64,000 bases of DNA from Dyadobacter fermentans DSM 18053 (GCF_000023125.1 NC_013037.1:62001-126000), one strand, 5' to 3'; positions 35,660 to 44,842 are shown, numbered from the stretch's first letter. Notes: generated from the sequence alone by a model not told the origin. Program-made: numbers and translations.

Positions 35660-36199
35660 ATGAAAAGAACACTACTCGCAGGTTGCCTGACATTGCTGAT
35701 GATTTCGTGTTACATAAGGGATACCGAGCCATTTGTCGGCAGCGTGAGGTTCGACGGAACAGCTTACCGGCCGGTGTACAAAAATCCCGAAGATGTGGCC
35801 AAAGTGGAGGTGTCGACAGCGCGGTCGCTCAAAGATCCGGGCAAGATCTACACCTACGACCGCTACTTGTTCATCAACGAACTCGGTAAAGGCATTCACA
35901 TCGTCGACAATGCCAACCCGGCCAAGCCGCAGAATATATCGTTTGTGTCCATCGAGGGCAATTTTGACATCGCCGTAAAGGGCAACTGGCTCTACGCCGA
36001 TAACCTCTCCAACCTGCTGGTGATCGACATTACCGATCCCAAAGCGCCCAAGCTCACCAAAACGATCCCGAATGTGATTCCGGTGCAGGCCTTTCCTCCC
36101 TTGCAGGGCGTTTATTTCGAATGTGCAGACAGTAAAAAGGGAATTGTGGTGGATTGGGAGAAGGTTGAAATGGAAGAACAGCCCAAATGCTATCGGTAA
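35660..36199 (+). CDS. LVIVD-repeat lipoprotein, first of two
   Basis: This 179-residue protein has a lipoprotein signal peptide (MKRTLLAGCLTLLMISC, cysteine at 17) and LVIVD-type beta-propeller repeat segments (GKGIHIVDNANPAKPQNISFVSIEG and NLLVIDITDPKAPK). Such repeats form propeller blades in surface proteins of Bacteroidota. It is short for a full propeller and may act with the following paralogue, whose frame overlaps its last bases. Function unknown. Confidence 0.8.
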   Translation: MKRTLLAGCLTLLMISCYIRDTEPFVGSVRFDGTAYRPVYKNPEDVAKVEVSTARSLKDPGKIYTYDRYLFINELGKGIHIVDNANPAKPQNISFVSIEGNFDIAVKGNWLYADNLSNLLVIDITDPKAPKLTKTIPNVIPVQAFPPLQGVYFECADSKKGIVVDWEKVEMEEQPKCYR

Positions 36200-36222
36200 C
36201 AGCGCCAAAACTTGATCCAGCT

Positions 36223-36993
36223 ATGAAAAAATTGATCCCACTTTTCTTTATCGGGCTCGCGGCAGTTGGCCTGATGCTCATTCTGAATGCCTGCGAAAGC
36301 AGCAGTAAAGATTCGTATGTAAGCCCGCAAACCGGCACCGGCGGCTCAATGGCCCGCTTTGCGATCACCGGTAACACACTATATATCGTTTCGAAAAAAT
36401 CCCTGGAAGTATATGATATTCGCGACGGCGGCAATCCTTCCAAAACCGTGACCAGGGATATGGGCATCGGGATTGAAACGATATTTCCCTATCAGCAGAG
36501 CCTGTTCATCGGTGCGAACGATGGCATGTATATTTACAACAACTCCACACCCAACCGCCCGGTGCTGATGTCGAAGTACACGCACGTGCTTTCATGCGAT
36601 CCGGTGGTGGTGCAGGGGCAATATGCCTATGTGACCTTGCGGGCGGGTGTGAATTGCCGGCCGGGCGGTTCGTTCAGTTCGCTGGATGTCGTGGATATCA
36701 GTGATCCTACGCGGCCGGCGATGGTGGGCAGCCAGCAGATGGACTCGCCTTATGGCCTCGGGGTGTCGGGCAATAAACTGTTTGTGTGCGAAGGCGACAA
36801 AGGCTTCCGTGTGATGGACATTACCGATCCGAAAACACCGGTTCACAAGCGTTATTTCCAGGAAGTGCCATCGTACGATGTGATTGTTCGCAACAACCAC
36901 CTCATTATCACAGGCAAGAAGGGGTTATTCCAATACAACTACGACGATTCAGACAGTATCCGCTTCCTCAGCCGGATTGCGGTAGAGGAATAG
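36223..36993 (+). CDS. LVIVD-repeat lipoprotein, second of two
   Basis: This protein is 256 residues from the ATG at 36223 (MKKLIPLFFIGLAAVG), which gives a lipoprotein signal with cysteine in ILNACESS. A start 36 bases upstream would overlap the previous gene and spoil the signal. Repeats such as LEVYDIRDGGNPSK, LDVVDISDPTRPAMVG and FRVMDITDPKTPVHK indicate several propeller blades. It follows the first LVIVD gene by 23 bases. It probably sits on the outer membrane surface; ligand unknown. Confidence 0.82.
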   Translation: MKKLIPLFFIGLAAVGLMLILNACESSSKDSYVSPQTGTGGSMARFAITGNTLYIVSKKSLEVYDIRDGGNPSKTVTRDMGIGIETIFPYQQSLFIGANDGMYIYNNSTPNRPVLMSKYTHVLSCDPVVVQGQYAYVTLRAGVNCRPGGSFSSLDVVDISDPTRPAMVGSQQMDSPYGLGVSGNKLFVCEGDKGFRVMDITDPKTPVHKRYFQEVPSYDVIVRNNHLIITGKKGLFQYNYDDSDSIRFLSRIAVEE

Positions 36994-37014
36994 CGGATAC
37001 TGCTTTCGTAAATT

Positions 37015-37051
37015 ACCCAAACCGAAGGGCGTGTTAGCTACCGGTTTGGGT
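37015..37051 (+). terminator. Hairpin terminator after the LVIVD genes
   Basis: ACCCAAACCG and CGGTTTGGGT are perfect complements, followed on the plus strand by TTTCTTTTT. It lies 22 bases after the second LVIVD gene and overlaps the last codons of the convergent msrB gene. Confidence 0.75.
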
Positions 37052-37603
37052 TTTCTTTTTGCTATTGAATTTCTTCTCGGCAGTTTTAGCTTTTTCAAAA
37101 TCCAGCACAACGCCATTAATACAATAGCGGAGGCCGGTAGGAGGTGGGCCGTCGTCGAATACGTGGCCTAAATGCGATTTGCAGCGGCCACACATCACCT
37201 CAATGCGGTGCATTCCCAGGCTATTATCCGCCGCTTCCACAATGGACTTCTTGCTGATCGGCTCGAAGAAGCTCGGCCAGCCGCAGCCGCTTTCGTATTT
37301 GGCATCGCTCTTGAACAGCGGGTTACCGCACACGGCGCAGTAGAATGTGCCGATTTCTTTGGAATGCTCATACTCGCTCGTGAATGGGCGTTCGGTGCCC
37401 TTGAGGCGCGCCACGCGGTACACTTCGGGCGAGAGTATCTTCTGCCACTCGTCGTTGCTTTTTTTGACGGGTGCGGTTTCAGTACGCGAATATTCGGGTG
37501 CTTTCTGGGCCGGTTTGCTCTGGTCGGCCGAGGACTGCCCGTAGCAGTTTTGCAGCGTGAGGGCGAACACTCCGGCAATGGCGGCCATTATGAAATTTTT
37601 CAT
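37034..37603 (-). CDS. msrB: Peptide-methionine (R)-S-oxide reductase, exported
   Basis: This 189-residue protein has an N-terminal signal (MKNFIMAAIAGVFALTLQNC, possibly a lipobox) followed by an SelR/MsrB domain: zinc cysteines in CAVCGNPLF (about 95) and CGRCKSHLGHVFDDGP (about 140), CGWPSFF, and the catalytic cysteine in LRYCINGV near 160. It repairs methionine-R-sulfoxide in proteins, here probably in the periplasm. The usual asparagine-serine after the catalytic cysteine is asparagine-glycine, a minor change. Confidence 0.92.
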   Translation of the reverse strand: MKNFIMAAIAGVFALTLQNCYGQSSADQSKPAQKAPEYSRTETAPVKKSNDEWQKILSPEVYRVARLKGTERPFTSEYEHSKEIGTFYCAVCGNPLFKSDAKYESGCGWPSFFEPISKKSIVEAADNSLGMHRIEVMCGRCKSHLGHVFDDGPPPTGLRYCINGVVLDFEKAKTAEKKFNSKKKTQTGS

Positions 37604-37687
37604 GCGTTTTTGATCTGTTTATCAAGATATACGATGAAAACAACCGGACAGGTCAAACTAATTCCCGCAAATTTTTCCTAATAAATG

Positions 37688-38416
37688 TTAAAGGAAAACC
37701 GACAGGTCACGCACGCCTAGTTTGCGGGCAGTGGTAAAGCCTTCGCCATACCTGACGCCAATCGCGTGACCCATTTCCTGGGCCCGCGCGATGATGAATT
37801 CCAAAAACTCGGGGGACGAAATGTAGCTCTGCGGCTCGCCTTCGCCTTTGTAGTCGGGCACGTGGAACTGGCTTTTGAATGCTTTCACAGCCTCGATTTT
37901 CTGGTCGTGGAAGGCGGTGATGTCTACAATAAAGTCGGGATTGATGTAGCGGTCCTGGATGGAGTGAAAGACGTTTTTAGGTCGCCATGCTTCCTGCTCA
38001 TTGCCTTGCTCATCGAACGTTTTGACCATTCTTAAACCTGAATAAAAGCAGGCTTCGGCAACCAGTGCCGCGCCGCGCCCGTGATCGGGATGGCGGTCGT
38101 TGATGGCATTGGTAATAACGATTTCAGGCTGGTACTTGCGGATAAACGGGATAATGGCTTTCTGGTGCGCTTCGTCGTTTTTGAAAAAACCGTCGGCCAG
38201 GCCCACGTTCTCCCGTACGTCCACGCCGAGTATGCGTGCGGCGTCGAGACCTTCCTGGATGCGTCCCTTGGGTGTCCCGCGGGTGCCCAGCTCGCCGCGG
38301 GTGAGGTCTATAATGCCTACTTTCTTGCCCAGCGCCATTTGTGCGAGCAAAGTTCCGGCGCAGCACAGCTCCACGTCGTCGGGGTGGGCTGTGATGGCAA
38401 GGATATCTAATTTCAT
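37688..38416 (-). CDS. bshB1: Bacillithiol biosynthesis deacetylase BshB1
   Basis: This 242-residue protein is a LmbE/PIG-L-type zinc deacetylase: AHPDDVELCCAGTL with the metal ligands at 10-23, LTRGELGTRGT near 40, NDRHPDHGRGA near 105, and a C-terminal segment with GVRYGEGF. It removes the acetyl group from N-acetylglucosaminyl-malate to give GlcN-malate in bacillithiol synthesis, a thiol used by many Bacteroidota. The glycosyltransferase and ligase genes of the pathway are not in this window. It follows the M23 peptidase gene by 12 bases and may be co-transcribed with it. Confidence 0.92.
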   Translation of the reverse strand: MKLDILAITAHPDDVELCCAGTLLAQMALGKKVGIIDLTRGELGTRGTPKGRIQEGLDAARILGVDVRENVGLADGFFKNDEAHQKAIIPFIRKYQPEIVITNAINDRHPDHGRGAALVAEACFYSGLRMVKTFDEQGNEQEAWRPKNVFHSIQDRYINPDFIVDITAFHDQKIEAVKAFKSQFHVPDYKGEGEPQSYISSPEFLEFIIARAQEMGHAIGVRYGEGFTTARKLGVRDLSVFL

Positions 38417-38428
38417 GTCAGTTTCGGA

Positions 38429-39502
38429 TTATTTAATGCGCAGTTTCTGTCCGATCCGCAGGGTGGAGCGGGTAGACATGCGGTTTTTCCGCGCAATGGA
38501 AGAAATGCTCACGCCATAGCGGGAAGCGATGGAGCCCAGCGTGTCGCCCGAGCGTACTTTGTGCAAAATGGAGCGGGAATATGCCTTGGGAGCATCGCCC
38601 GCCTCGAATTCGCTCTTGCTTACTCTCCCACGAATATGGCTCCAAGCCGCGCTGGTAAGCAGGAAACGGTCGGATTTGATGGCAGCACCAGGCCAGTCGA
38701 AAATGTGCTCCGGGTCGAACGGGTTACCTTCGTAGCGGTTTTCATAATGTAAATGCGAGCCTGAGCTGCGGCCGGTATTTCCTCCCAAACCAATCACTTC
38801 GCCCGCCTTCACCAACTGGCCCGACTCGACCATTTGTTTCGAAAGGTGACCATAGAGCGTTTCCAAACCATTGTAATGTCTTACCACCACAAACCGGCCG
38901 TAACCGCTACCATCCCAGGCCACGATCCGCACCATGCCATCGTAAGTACTGCGCACCGAGTCCCCGGTTTCGAGATCAAGGTCGGTACCGTTGTGCCAGC
39001 GGCCCCAGCGGTAGGCGAAATGCGAGGTCACGGGCGTTTTTTCCATCGGTGCGGCCCACATGCGGTTGGCAGCCTGGTCGTATAGTTTCAAATCTACCGG
39101 CTCGTCGAAATCTTCGGCTTTGAGGCCGTAGGGGTTGATCGTGCGGGCGTCCCAGATCACGTAATATTCGGCAGCCTTCACCCATTCATCGGCAACAAGC
39201 ACAGAATCTTCGGCGATCACTACTTCGGTTTCCCCTTCGTCAATGGTGGTGGTATCTTCATTCACGACGGGGTTCAGCGGCTTGACCGGCTCGAACTGGC
39301 TCTGGAATTTCAGGTTGGAAGTTTCTACCTCGTATTCGTCCTCGGGCTGAGGCGTGGCTTTGGTGGTCGGGCCTTCGTTGGCATTATTGCCCGACTGGTT
39401 GATCTTGGGGTTTCTTCGGAATTTTCCTCGCTCTTGCGCTTGCGTGTTCCAGGAGATCAGACACACGGCCATTAGCAAACAAACAATAAGCTTTACTTTC
39501 AT
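38429..39502 (-). CDS. M23 family peptidoglycan endopeptidase with LysM domain
   Basis: This 357-residue exported protein has a signal peptide (MKVKLIVCLLMAVCLIS to TQAQ), a low-complexity linker, an M23 peptidase domain with HNGTDL (zinc ligands, about 170) and GSHLHYE (about 248), and a C-terminal LysM domain (HKVRSGDTLGSIASRYGVS, about 312-355). It would cut peptide cross-links in peptidoglycan or, if catalysis is weak, activate amidases. Both expected histidines and the aspartate are visible, so it should be active. Confidence 0.9.
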   Translation of the reverse strand: MKVKLIVCLLMAVCLISWNTQAQERGKFRRNPKINQSGNNANEGPTTKATPQPEDEYEVETSNLKFQSQFEPVKPLNPVVNEDTTTIDEGETEVVIAEDSVLVADEWVKAAEYYVIWDARTINPYGLKAEDFDEPVDLKLYDQAANRMWAAPMEKTPVTSHFAYRWGRWHNGTDLDLETGDSVRSTYDGMVRIVAWDGSGYGRFVVVRHYNGLETLYGHLSKQMVESGQLVKAGEVIGLGGNTGRSSGSHLHYENRYEGNPFDPEHIFDWPGAAIKSDRFLLTSAAWSHIRGRVSKSEFEAGDAPKAYSRSILHKVRSGDTLGSIASRYGVSISSIARKNRMSTRSTLRIGQKLRIK

Positions 39503-39517
39503 AAGTATAATACCAAA

Positions 39518-39554
39518 TCAGACTACGCTGGTGCTTATTATTCAGCGTAGCCTG
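39518..39554 (-). terminator. Hairpin terminator after the thioredoxin reductase gene
   Basis: On the minus strand CAGGCTACGCTG pairs with CAGCGTAGTCTG (one G-T pair) around a 13-base loop. It lies 27 bases after the trxB stop. The T-tract is weak, so it may be a transcript-stabilising hairpin instead. Confidence 0.6.
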
Positions 39555-39581
39555 ATCCTTTTAGGGGTTTTGCAATTGATT

Positions 39582-40544
39582 TTAAGCGGTTTCTTCTTCG
39601 ATGATAACGTCCACTTCCCGTTCTACAAGGAACCTTTCAGCATCCAATGCCGCCATACAGCCTGTTCCCGCAGCGGTAATTGCCTGGCGGTAAACATTGT
39701 CCTGCGCATCACCGCAGGCGAAAACGCCCTTGATGTTGGTGCAGGAGCTTCCTTTGATCGTCTGGATATAGCCGGTTTCGTCCATGTTGACATAACCTTT
39801 GAAAATATCCGTGTTCGGTTTGTGGCCGATCGCAACAAAGAAACCGGTTGCTTCCAAAAGTTGCTCCTCGCCCGTTTTATTATTTTTAACCAATACCGAT
39901 TCCAGACCGTGCTCACCGTTCAGTTTCACGGTTTCGGTGTTCCAAAGGATTTCGATATTCGGCAGCGTTTCCAAACGTTTCTGCATGATTTTCGACGCGC
40001 GCATTTCGTCGCGGCGAACGAGCAGGTATACTTTGCGGCAAAGTTTCGCCAGATAGCTCGCTTCTTCGGCAGCCGTATCACCGGCACCGACTACCACTAC
40101 GTCCTGTCCGCGGAAGAAGAAACCATCACAAACAGCGCAGGCAGATACGCCGTGGCCGTTCAAACGTTCTTCTCCTTCAATGCCCAGCCATTTGGCCGAA
40201 GCACCTGTTGAAATAATGACTGCATCGGCAGTGATCTCGTGGGTATTGTCGATGATCACTTTGTGCGGGTAGCCTGTGAAATCAACCGAAGTAGCGAGGC
40301 CGTAGCGCACGTCTGTTCCGAAGCGCCTGGCCTGTTTTTCGAAGTTGATCATCATTTCAGGGCCGGTAATGCCGTCGGGGTAGCCCGGATAGTTGTCAAC
40401 TTCTGTCGTGATCGTCAATTGACCGCCCGGCTGGGCACCCTGGTAAAGTACTGGATTCAATCCCGCGCGGGATGCATATATGGCGGCTGTGTAACCGGCA
40501 GGGCCGGAGCCGATAATTAAGCAAGAGACTTTCTCGGATGACAT
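39582..40544 (-). CDS. trxB: Thioredoxin reductase
   Basis: This 320-residue flavoenzyme has the FAD-binding GSGPAGYTAAIYASRAGL at the N-terminus, the redox-active CAVC near residue 135-138, the NADPH-binding GAGDTAAEEASYLA at about 150, and the C-terminal GVFACGDAQDNVYRQAITAAGTG. It passes electrons from NADPH to thioredoxin. Length and motif order are those of bacterial low-molecular-weight TrxR. It appears to be a single gene with its own terminator downstream. Confidence 0.95.
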   Translation of the reverse strand: MSSEKVSCLIIGSGPAGYTAAIYASRAGLNPVLYQGAQPGGQLTITTEVDNYPGYPDGITGPEMMINFEKQARRFGTDVRYGLATSVDFTGYPHKVIIDNTHEITADAVIISTGASAKWLGIEGEERLNGHGVSACAVCDGFFFRGQDVVVVGAGDTAAEEASYLAKLCRKVYLLVRRDEMRASKIMQKRLETLPNIEILWNTETVKLNGEHGLESVLVKNNKTGEEQLLEATGFFVAIGHKPNTDIFKGYVNMDETGYIQTIKGSSCTNIKGVFACGDAQDNVYRQAITAAGTGCMAALDAERFLVEREVDVIIEEETA

Positions 40545-40719
40545 GTTATTATAAAAACTACTGTTAATGACGAATGTTCAACTTTTAGCCGGAAAAACCG
40601 GCAGTGACCGAAAGGCCAAATCTTCGCGTGTGGATAGGGATTTTGCCTTTCTGTACCTGTTGGTACAACACTGGCTGACTGACAAAAGTGCAAAATTTCA
40701 ACCCCTTATGCAAATGCAT

Positions 40720-42636
40720 TTAAAGGATGCGCCACTCGATCCTTCGGTTTTTCTGCCGGTTTTCATCTGAATCATTGGGCGCTTTGGGCGTTGTTTCGCC
40801 ATAACCTTTGGCTAAAATCCGGTCCGCCGCAATTCCCGACTGTTGCAGATAATATTGCACCGACTGCGCCCGGCGTTGCGAGAGCGCCATATTCTCGGTA
40901 TCCGAGCCCACATCGTCGGTATGGCCGGATATTTCGATTTTAATGGTTTTGTTTTTGTGCAAAAAGTCGCTCATCTTGTCGAGCTCCACTTTCGATTTGT
41001 CGTCGAGGATATATTCTCCTGTTTTGAAGAAAATGTTATTCAAAACCTCCGCCCGGTCTTTCTCGATTGCTTCCAGCGGGATTTCAAGGTTTATAAACGA
41101 CTGTTCATTATTGACCGTAAATGAAAGGCTTTTAAATAAATAACCCGGTTTTGAAACATAAAAAGCATACTCGCCACCGCTGTTCAAAACCGCCAGAAAC
41201 GAACCATTCTGGCTATCTGAATTGAAAGAACCTACTTTCGTCTGTGTTTTAAGGTCAAACAGATCGATGTCCGAAGCCAGTACCGTTCCTGTTTTCTTAT
41301 CAAACACCTTACCCTTCGCGTAGCGCGTGGGCGTAATGGTTTTTTGCAGCGATTCGGGCACGCGGAAGGTGTATAGCAGCGAGCGCCCGCCGCCTTTTTC
41401 TGTATTATCGTCGGTATAGTAGGCATTCTCGCCGTTGGAAGCGATAAACAGGCCTACCTGATCAGAAACCGTGTTGATAGGGTAGCCAATATTGGCCGGC
41501 GGTGCCCACGTAGTGTCGATTTTTTGGGTAATGAAAATATCGAAGCCACCCATGCCCGGCAGGCCGTTGGAAGAATAAAACAGCGTGCGGTTATTGGCAT
41601 GAATAAATGGTGCATTCTCGTCGTCGGTGGTATTGATGGTCGGGCCGAGGTTTTTGGGCGCAGTCCATTGCTTCTTGTCGTTCAGCTGCGTCATCCAAAT
41701 ATCCCGCTTTCCTACGCCGCCCTTGCGATCAGAGGCGAAATAGAGCGTGTGACCATCGGCCGAAAGCGAGGGCTGCGAATCCCATTCCCGGGAATTGACC
41801 TCCTGACCAAGGTTAACAGGCTGGCTCCATTCATTGCCCACTTTATGGGAAATGTACAAATCGCAGCTGCCGTGACCATCGGGGCGGTTGCAGGCCGTGA
41901 ATACGAGCGTGCGACCGTCAGCGGAGACGGTGCAGGTGCCTTCGTTATTGGTGGTATTAATGGATTTGGAAATCTCCTCGGGAACGTCCCAACGGTCTGG
42001 GCTGCGGTCGCCTTTGATGCGGCGTGTAAAGTAAATGTTCTCGTCCCGGTTTTCAGTCAAGCCGGTGAAAATCAATGTCTCGTCATCGGCCGTCATCACC
42101 GGGAAATACTGTGTTGCCAGGAAATTCACCGTGTCGCCCATGGACCGTTTTTCGATCGGTAGCGGATTTTTCACAGCCTGCTTTGCGAACTTCGCCGAAG
42201 CTGCGGACTTCTCTGCCAGCCGTCCCAAACTCGATTTTGCGGGAAACAATGGCAATGCCTTTTCGAAGTAAAATTGCGCGGAATCGTAGCGCTGCGCATT
42301 GAAATGGTCGCGACCGATCCATTGGAATGCCGGTGCTGACTGCGGTGCGTCGGGGCGGAGGGCTACGGCTTTGTGATAATGCTTGCGGGTAAGGTCGGGC
42401 TTGCGTTGCAGTTCGTATACCTGCGCGAGCCGCAAATGCGTATCGTAGCTGTTCGGCTCCATTTCGAGCACTTTTTCAAACAGCTCGGTCGCTTCGGGGA
42501 GCTTCCTTTCCTGCCAGGCTTTTTGTGCCTTATCGTATACTTGCCGGGCTGTCCTGGATAGTGTAACGTCCTGAGCTGAAACGGATTGGAGGGTAAAAAT
42601 GCCTAGTGCGAAGCAAAAAAGAATAATCCGGTGCAT
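40720..42636 (-). CDS. OmpA-family protein with TPR and PD40 repeats
   Basis: This protein is 638 residues from the ATG at 42636, which gives a clean signal peptide (MHRIILFCFALGIF to VSAQ). A start 45 bases upstream would lie inside the preceding gene. TPR helices occur at about 35-130, WD40-like PD40 repeats at about 190-400 (LSADGHTLYFASDRKGG, THNNRTLFYSSNGLPGMGG-like segments), a carboxypeptidase-regulatory-like domain around 440-520, and a C-terminal OmpA domain (ISGHTDDVGSDTENMALSQRRA near 575) for binding peptidoglycan. Similar proteins occur with Bacteroidota gliding or type 9 secretion components. It overlaps queE by one base (TAATG), so the two are translationally coupled. Confidence 0.9.
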   Translation of the reverse strand: MHRIILFCFALGIFTLQSVSAQDVTLSRTARQVYDKAQKAWQERKLPEATELFEKVLEMEPNSYDTHLRLAQVYELQRKPDLTRKHYHKAVALRPDAPQSAPAFQWIGRDHFNAQRYDSAQFYFEKALPLFPAKSSLGRLAEKSAASAKFAKQAVKNPLPIEKRSMGDTVNFLATQYFPVMTADDETLIFTGLTENRDENIYFTRRIKGDRSPDRWDVPEEISKSINTTNNEGTCTVSADGRTLVFTACNRPDGHGSCDLYISHKVGNEWSQPVNLGQEVNSREWDSQPSLSADGHTLYFASDRKGGVGKRDIWMTQLNDKKQWTAPKNLGPTINTTDDENAPFIHANNRTLFYSSNGLPGMGGFDIFITQKIDTTWAPPANIGYPINTVSDQVGLFIASNGENAYYTDDNTEKGGGRSLLYTFRVPESLQKTITPTRYAKGKVFDKKTGTVLASDIDLFDLKTQTKVGSFNSDSQNGSFLAVLNSGGEYAFYVSKPGYLFKSLSFTVNNEQSFINLEIPLEAIEKDRAEVLNNIFFKTGEYILDDKSKVELDKMSDFLHKNKTIKIEISGHTDDVGSDTENMALSQRRAQSVQYYLQQSGIAADRILAKGYGETTPKAPNDSDENRQKNRRIEWRIL

Positions 42637-43340
42637 TATGGAATGTTCATAAACTTGTGAGTTTGTAACGACATTTTCCATTTGGGATTGTCTTTGATAT
42701 AGTCAATTATCAAAGGCAGCATGACGTCCTGCTTACTCCATTCGGGCTGCATGAGGAGGGTGCATTCCGGCGAAACTTTGGCGGCGTGCTCCTCGGCGAA
42801 GTCGAAATCGCTTTTGTTATAAATGATCGTTTTCAGCTCGTCGGCATTCTTGTAAATATCGGGATGCGGCGTTTTGAATTTTTTGGGAGAAAAACACACC
42901 CAATCCCAATGGCCGGTGAACGGATAAACGCCTGAGGTTTCGATGTTGGTTTTGAAACCCGCCTCCTGCAATGCGCCTGTCAGCGCGTCGAGATTGTACA
43001 TTAATGGCTCGCCACCGGTGATGACGGCCAATCTACCGGGATACTGCAATGCGCCGTCGACGATCGCATTAATGTCGAATTTGGGATGGATACTGGCATC
43101 CCACGACTCTTTTACATCGCACCAATGGCAGCCCACATCGCAGCCGCCGAGACGGATGAAATACGCGGCACGACCGCTGTGCTGGCCTTCACCCTGCAAG
43201 GTGTAGAAGGCTTCCATCACCGGAAGTTGGGAAGTAACGATGGGCAAAGTTTCGGTAAGCAAAATGTTGGAAATCTTAATGTTGAAAAAAGTGTAACACG
43301 CCTTGGCGCGGGAAAAATCCCGTAAAGGTACAAAATTCAA
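42636..43340 (-). CDS. queE: 7-carboxy-7-deazaguanine synthase (QueE)
   Basis: The frame is 234 residues from ATG 43340. The first 26 residues look unlike the family, so the true start may be the TTG at 43262 just before LLTETLPIVTSQ. The family core follows: EAFYTLQGEGQHSGRAAYFIRLGGC and the radical-SAM cysteines in CDVGCHWC (about 67-74 in the long form), then TGGEPLMYNL and NIETSGVYPF. It converts 6-carboxy-tetrahydropterin to 7-carboxy-7-deazaguanine in queuosine biosynthesis. It is divergent from mnmE by only 17 bases if the long start is used, which also favours the shorter start. Confidence 0.9.
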   Translation of the reverse strand: MNFVPLRDFSRAKACYTFFNIKISNILLTETLPIVTSQLPVMEAFYTLQGEGQHSGRAAYFIRLGGCDVGCHWCDVKESWDASIHPKFDINAIVDGALQYPGRLAVITGGEPLMYNLDALTGALQEAGFKTNIETSGVYPFTGHWDWVCFSPKKFKTPHPDIYKNADELKTIIYNKSDFDFAEEHAAKVSPECTLLMQPEWSKQDVMLPLIIDYIKDNPKWKMSLQTHKFMNIP

Positions 43341-43377
43341 ACTTCCTTCTCCGCTTAATGGTTCTCCTTAAAAGTAG

Positions 43378-43385
43378 CATATTTG
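43378..43385 (+). promoter_or_regulatory. Candidate -7 box for mnmE
   Basis: CATATTTG differs from the consensus TAnnTTTG only at the first base and ends 5 bases before the mnmE ATG, so the transcript would start at or next to the start codon. No good TTG was found at the right distance upstream. Confidence 0.3.
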
Positions 43386-43390
43386 CAATT

Positions 43391-44758
43391 ATGAATACAG
43401 AAACAATCCGTCAGCAGGAAGTGATTTGCGCGCTCGCGACGCCCTCGGGCGTGGGCGCGATCGGTGTTATACGCGTATCGGGCCTGGGCTCGATCGCGAT
43501 GGTGAACAGCGTTTTCAAAGGCAAAAACCTCGAAAACGCCGAAAGCCACACCGTGCATTTCGGCACCATCTTCTCTGGCGATGAAATTATTGACGAAGTG
43601 CTTGTGACGGTTTTCAAAACGCCGCGCTCATTTACCAAAGAGGATTCGGTGGAGATTTCGTGCCACGGCTCGGACTACATTATTCGTCAGATATTAAAGG
43701 TGCTTATTTTGAAAGGTGCCCGCATTGCCAAACCCGGCGAATTCACGCAGCGCGCCTTTTTGAACGGCCAGTTTGACCTCGTGCAAGCCGAAGCCGTGGC
43801 GGACTTGATCGCCGCGGACTCGCAAGCGAGCCATAAAACTGCATTGAACCAGCTGCGGGGAGGTTTTTCCAAAAAGCTGGCCTCGCTGCGAGCTGAGCTG
43901 ATTCATTTTGCTTCTTTGATCGAGCTGGAACTGGATTTCGGCGAGGAAGACGTGGAATTCGCCCAGCGGGACGATCTGCGGCGTTTGATCGATGCGTTGC
44001 TATCGACGATCGAGCCGCTGATCAGTTCTTTTGATTTTGGTAATGCGATTAAGGAAGGTGTGCCGGTGGCGATTATCGGCTCGCCGAATGTGGGTAAGTC
44101 GACGCTTTTGAATGCGTTGTTAAATGAAGAGAAAGCTATTGTGACCAGCATTGCCGGCACCACGCGGGATGTGATCGAGGATACGATTGTGCTGGATGGA
44201 TTGAAATTCCGGTTTATCGATACTGCTGGCATCCGGGAAACGACCGATGTAGTGGAATCGATTGGTATCGAGCGTTCGAAGGCCGCGATGGATAAGGCGG
44301 ATATTGTGATTTTCCTTTTTGACAGTGCGGAGACGCTGGCTGATAACCGGGCGTTGGCGGCATTGCTACCTGCTGGTAAGGAGGTGCTATTTGTTTTGAA
44401 TAAAACCGATATTAATCCTTTGTTGGCCTCTGAACTGTCTGGCGATGCTTCGGACATTATCCCCATTTCCGCGCATACGCAGCAGAATTTGCCTGTATTG
44501 ACCTCGAAACTCGTTTCCCTCGTGCACGGGCAAGCGGCCGGGGATACGGTTGTGACCAACCTGCGGCATTATGAGCATTTGATGAAGACTTCGGATTCTT
44601 TGACGGATGTTTTGAATGGGCTTTCGTTAGGTGTTACGGGGGATTTTCTGGCGCAGGATATCCGGTTGGCGCTGCATCATTTGGGGGAGATTACGGGGAC
44701 TATTGCAACTGACGACTTACTTGAAAATATTTTTTCTCGCTTTTGCATTGGGAAATAA
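43391..44758 (+). CDS. mnmE: tRNA uridine-5-carboxymethylaminomethyl modification GTPase
   Basis: This protein is 455 residues from ATG 43391; a further ATG 33 bases upstream overlaps the promoter region and lacks family similarity. The N-terminal tetrahydrofolate-binding domain begins QQEVICALATPSGVGAIGVIRVSG, the G domain has GSPNVGKSTLLNALL (about 225), DTAGIRET (about 275) and NKTD (about 335), and it ends in the invariant FSRFCIGK. With MnmG it modifies the wobble uridine of some tRNAs. The stop is followed by a large inverted repeat. Confidence 0.95.
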   Translation: MNTETIRQQEVICALATPSGVGAIGVIRVSGLGSIAMVNSVFKGKNLENAESHTVHFGTIFSGDEIIDEVLVTVFKTPRSFTKEDSVEISCHGSDYIIRQILKVLILKGARIAKPGEFTQRAFLNGQFDLVQAEAVADLIAADSQASHKTALNQLRGGFSKKLASLRAELIHFASLIELELDFGEEDVEFAQRDDLRRLIDALLSTIEPLISSFDFGNAIKEGVPVAIIGSPNVGKSTLLNALLNEEKAIVTSIAGTTRDVIEDTIVLDGLKFRFIDTAGIRETTDVVESIGIERSKAAMDKADIVIFLFDSAETLADNRALAALLPAGKEVLFVLNKTDINPLLASELSGDASDIIPISAHTQQNLPVLTSKLVSLVHGQAAGDTVVTNLRHYEHLMKTSDSLTDVLNGLSLGVTGDFLAQDIRLALHHLGEITGTIATDDLLENIFSRFCIGK

Positions 44759-44778
44759 ATGTTGCCCAAATACCAATG

Positions 44779-44842
44779 ATTAAGTTTAAATGAAAAAACG
44801 TCTAGCGAGTGTACCAAGACGGATTTCTCATTTAAACTTAAT
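44779..44842. repeat. 15-base perfect inverted repeat after mnmE
   Basis: ATTAAGTTTAAATGA at 44779-44793 and TCATTTAAACTTAAT at 44828-44842 are exact complements, and the 34-base loop contains a further CGTCT/AGACG pair. It lies between the convergent mnmE and the 158-residue gene. It may be a bidirectional terminator, although the T-tracts are poor, or mark the edge of the AT-rich insertion that follows. Confidence 0.6.
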
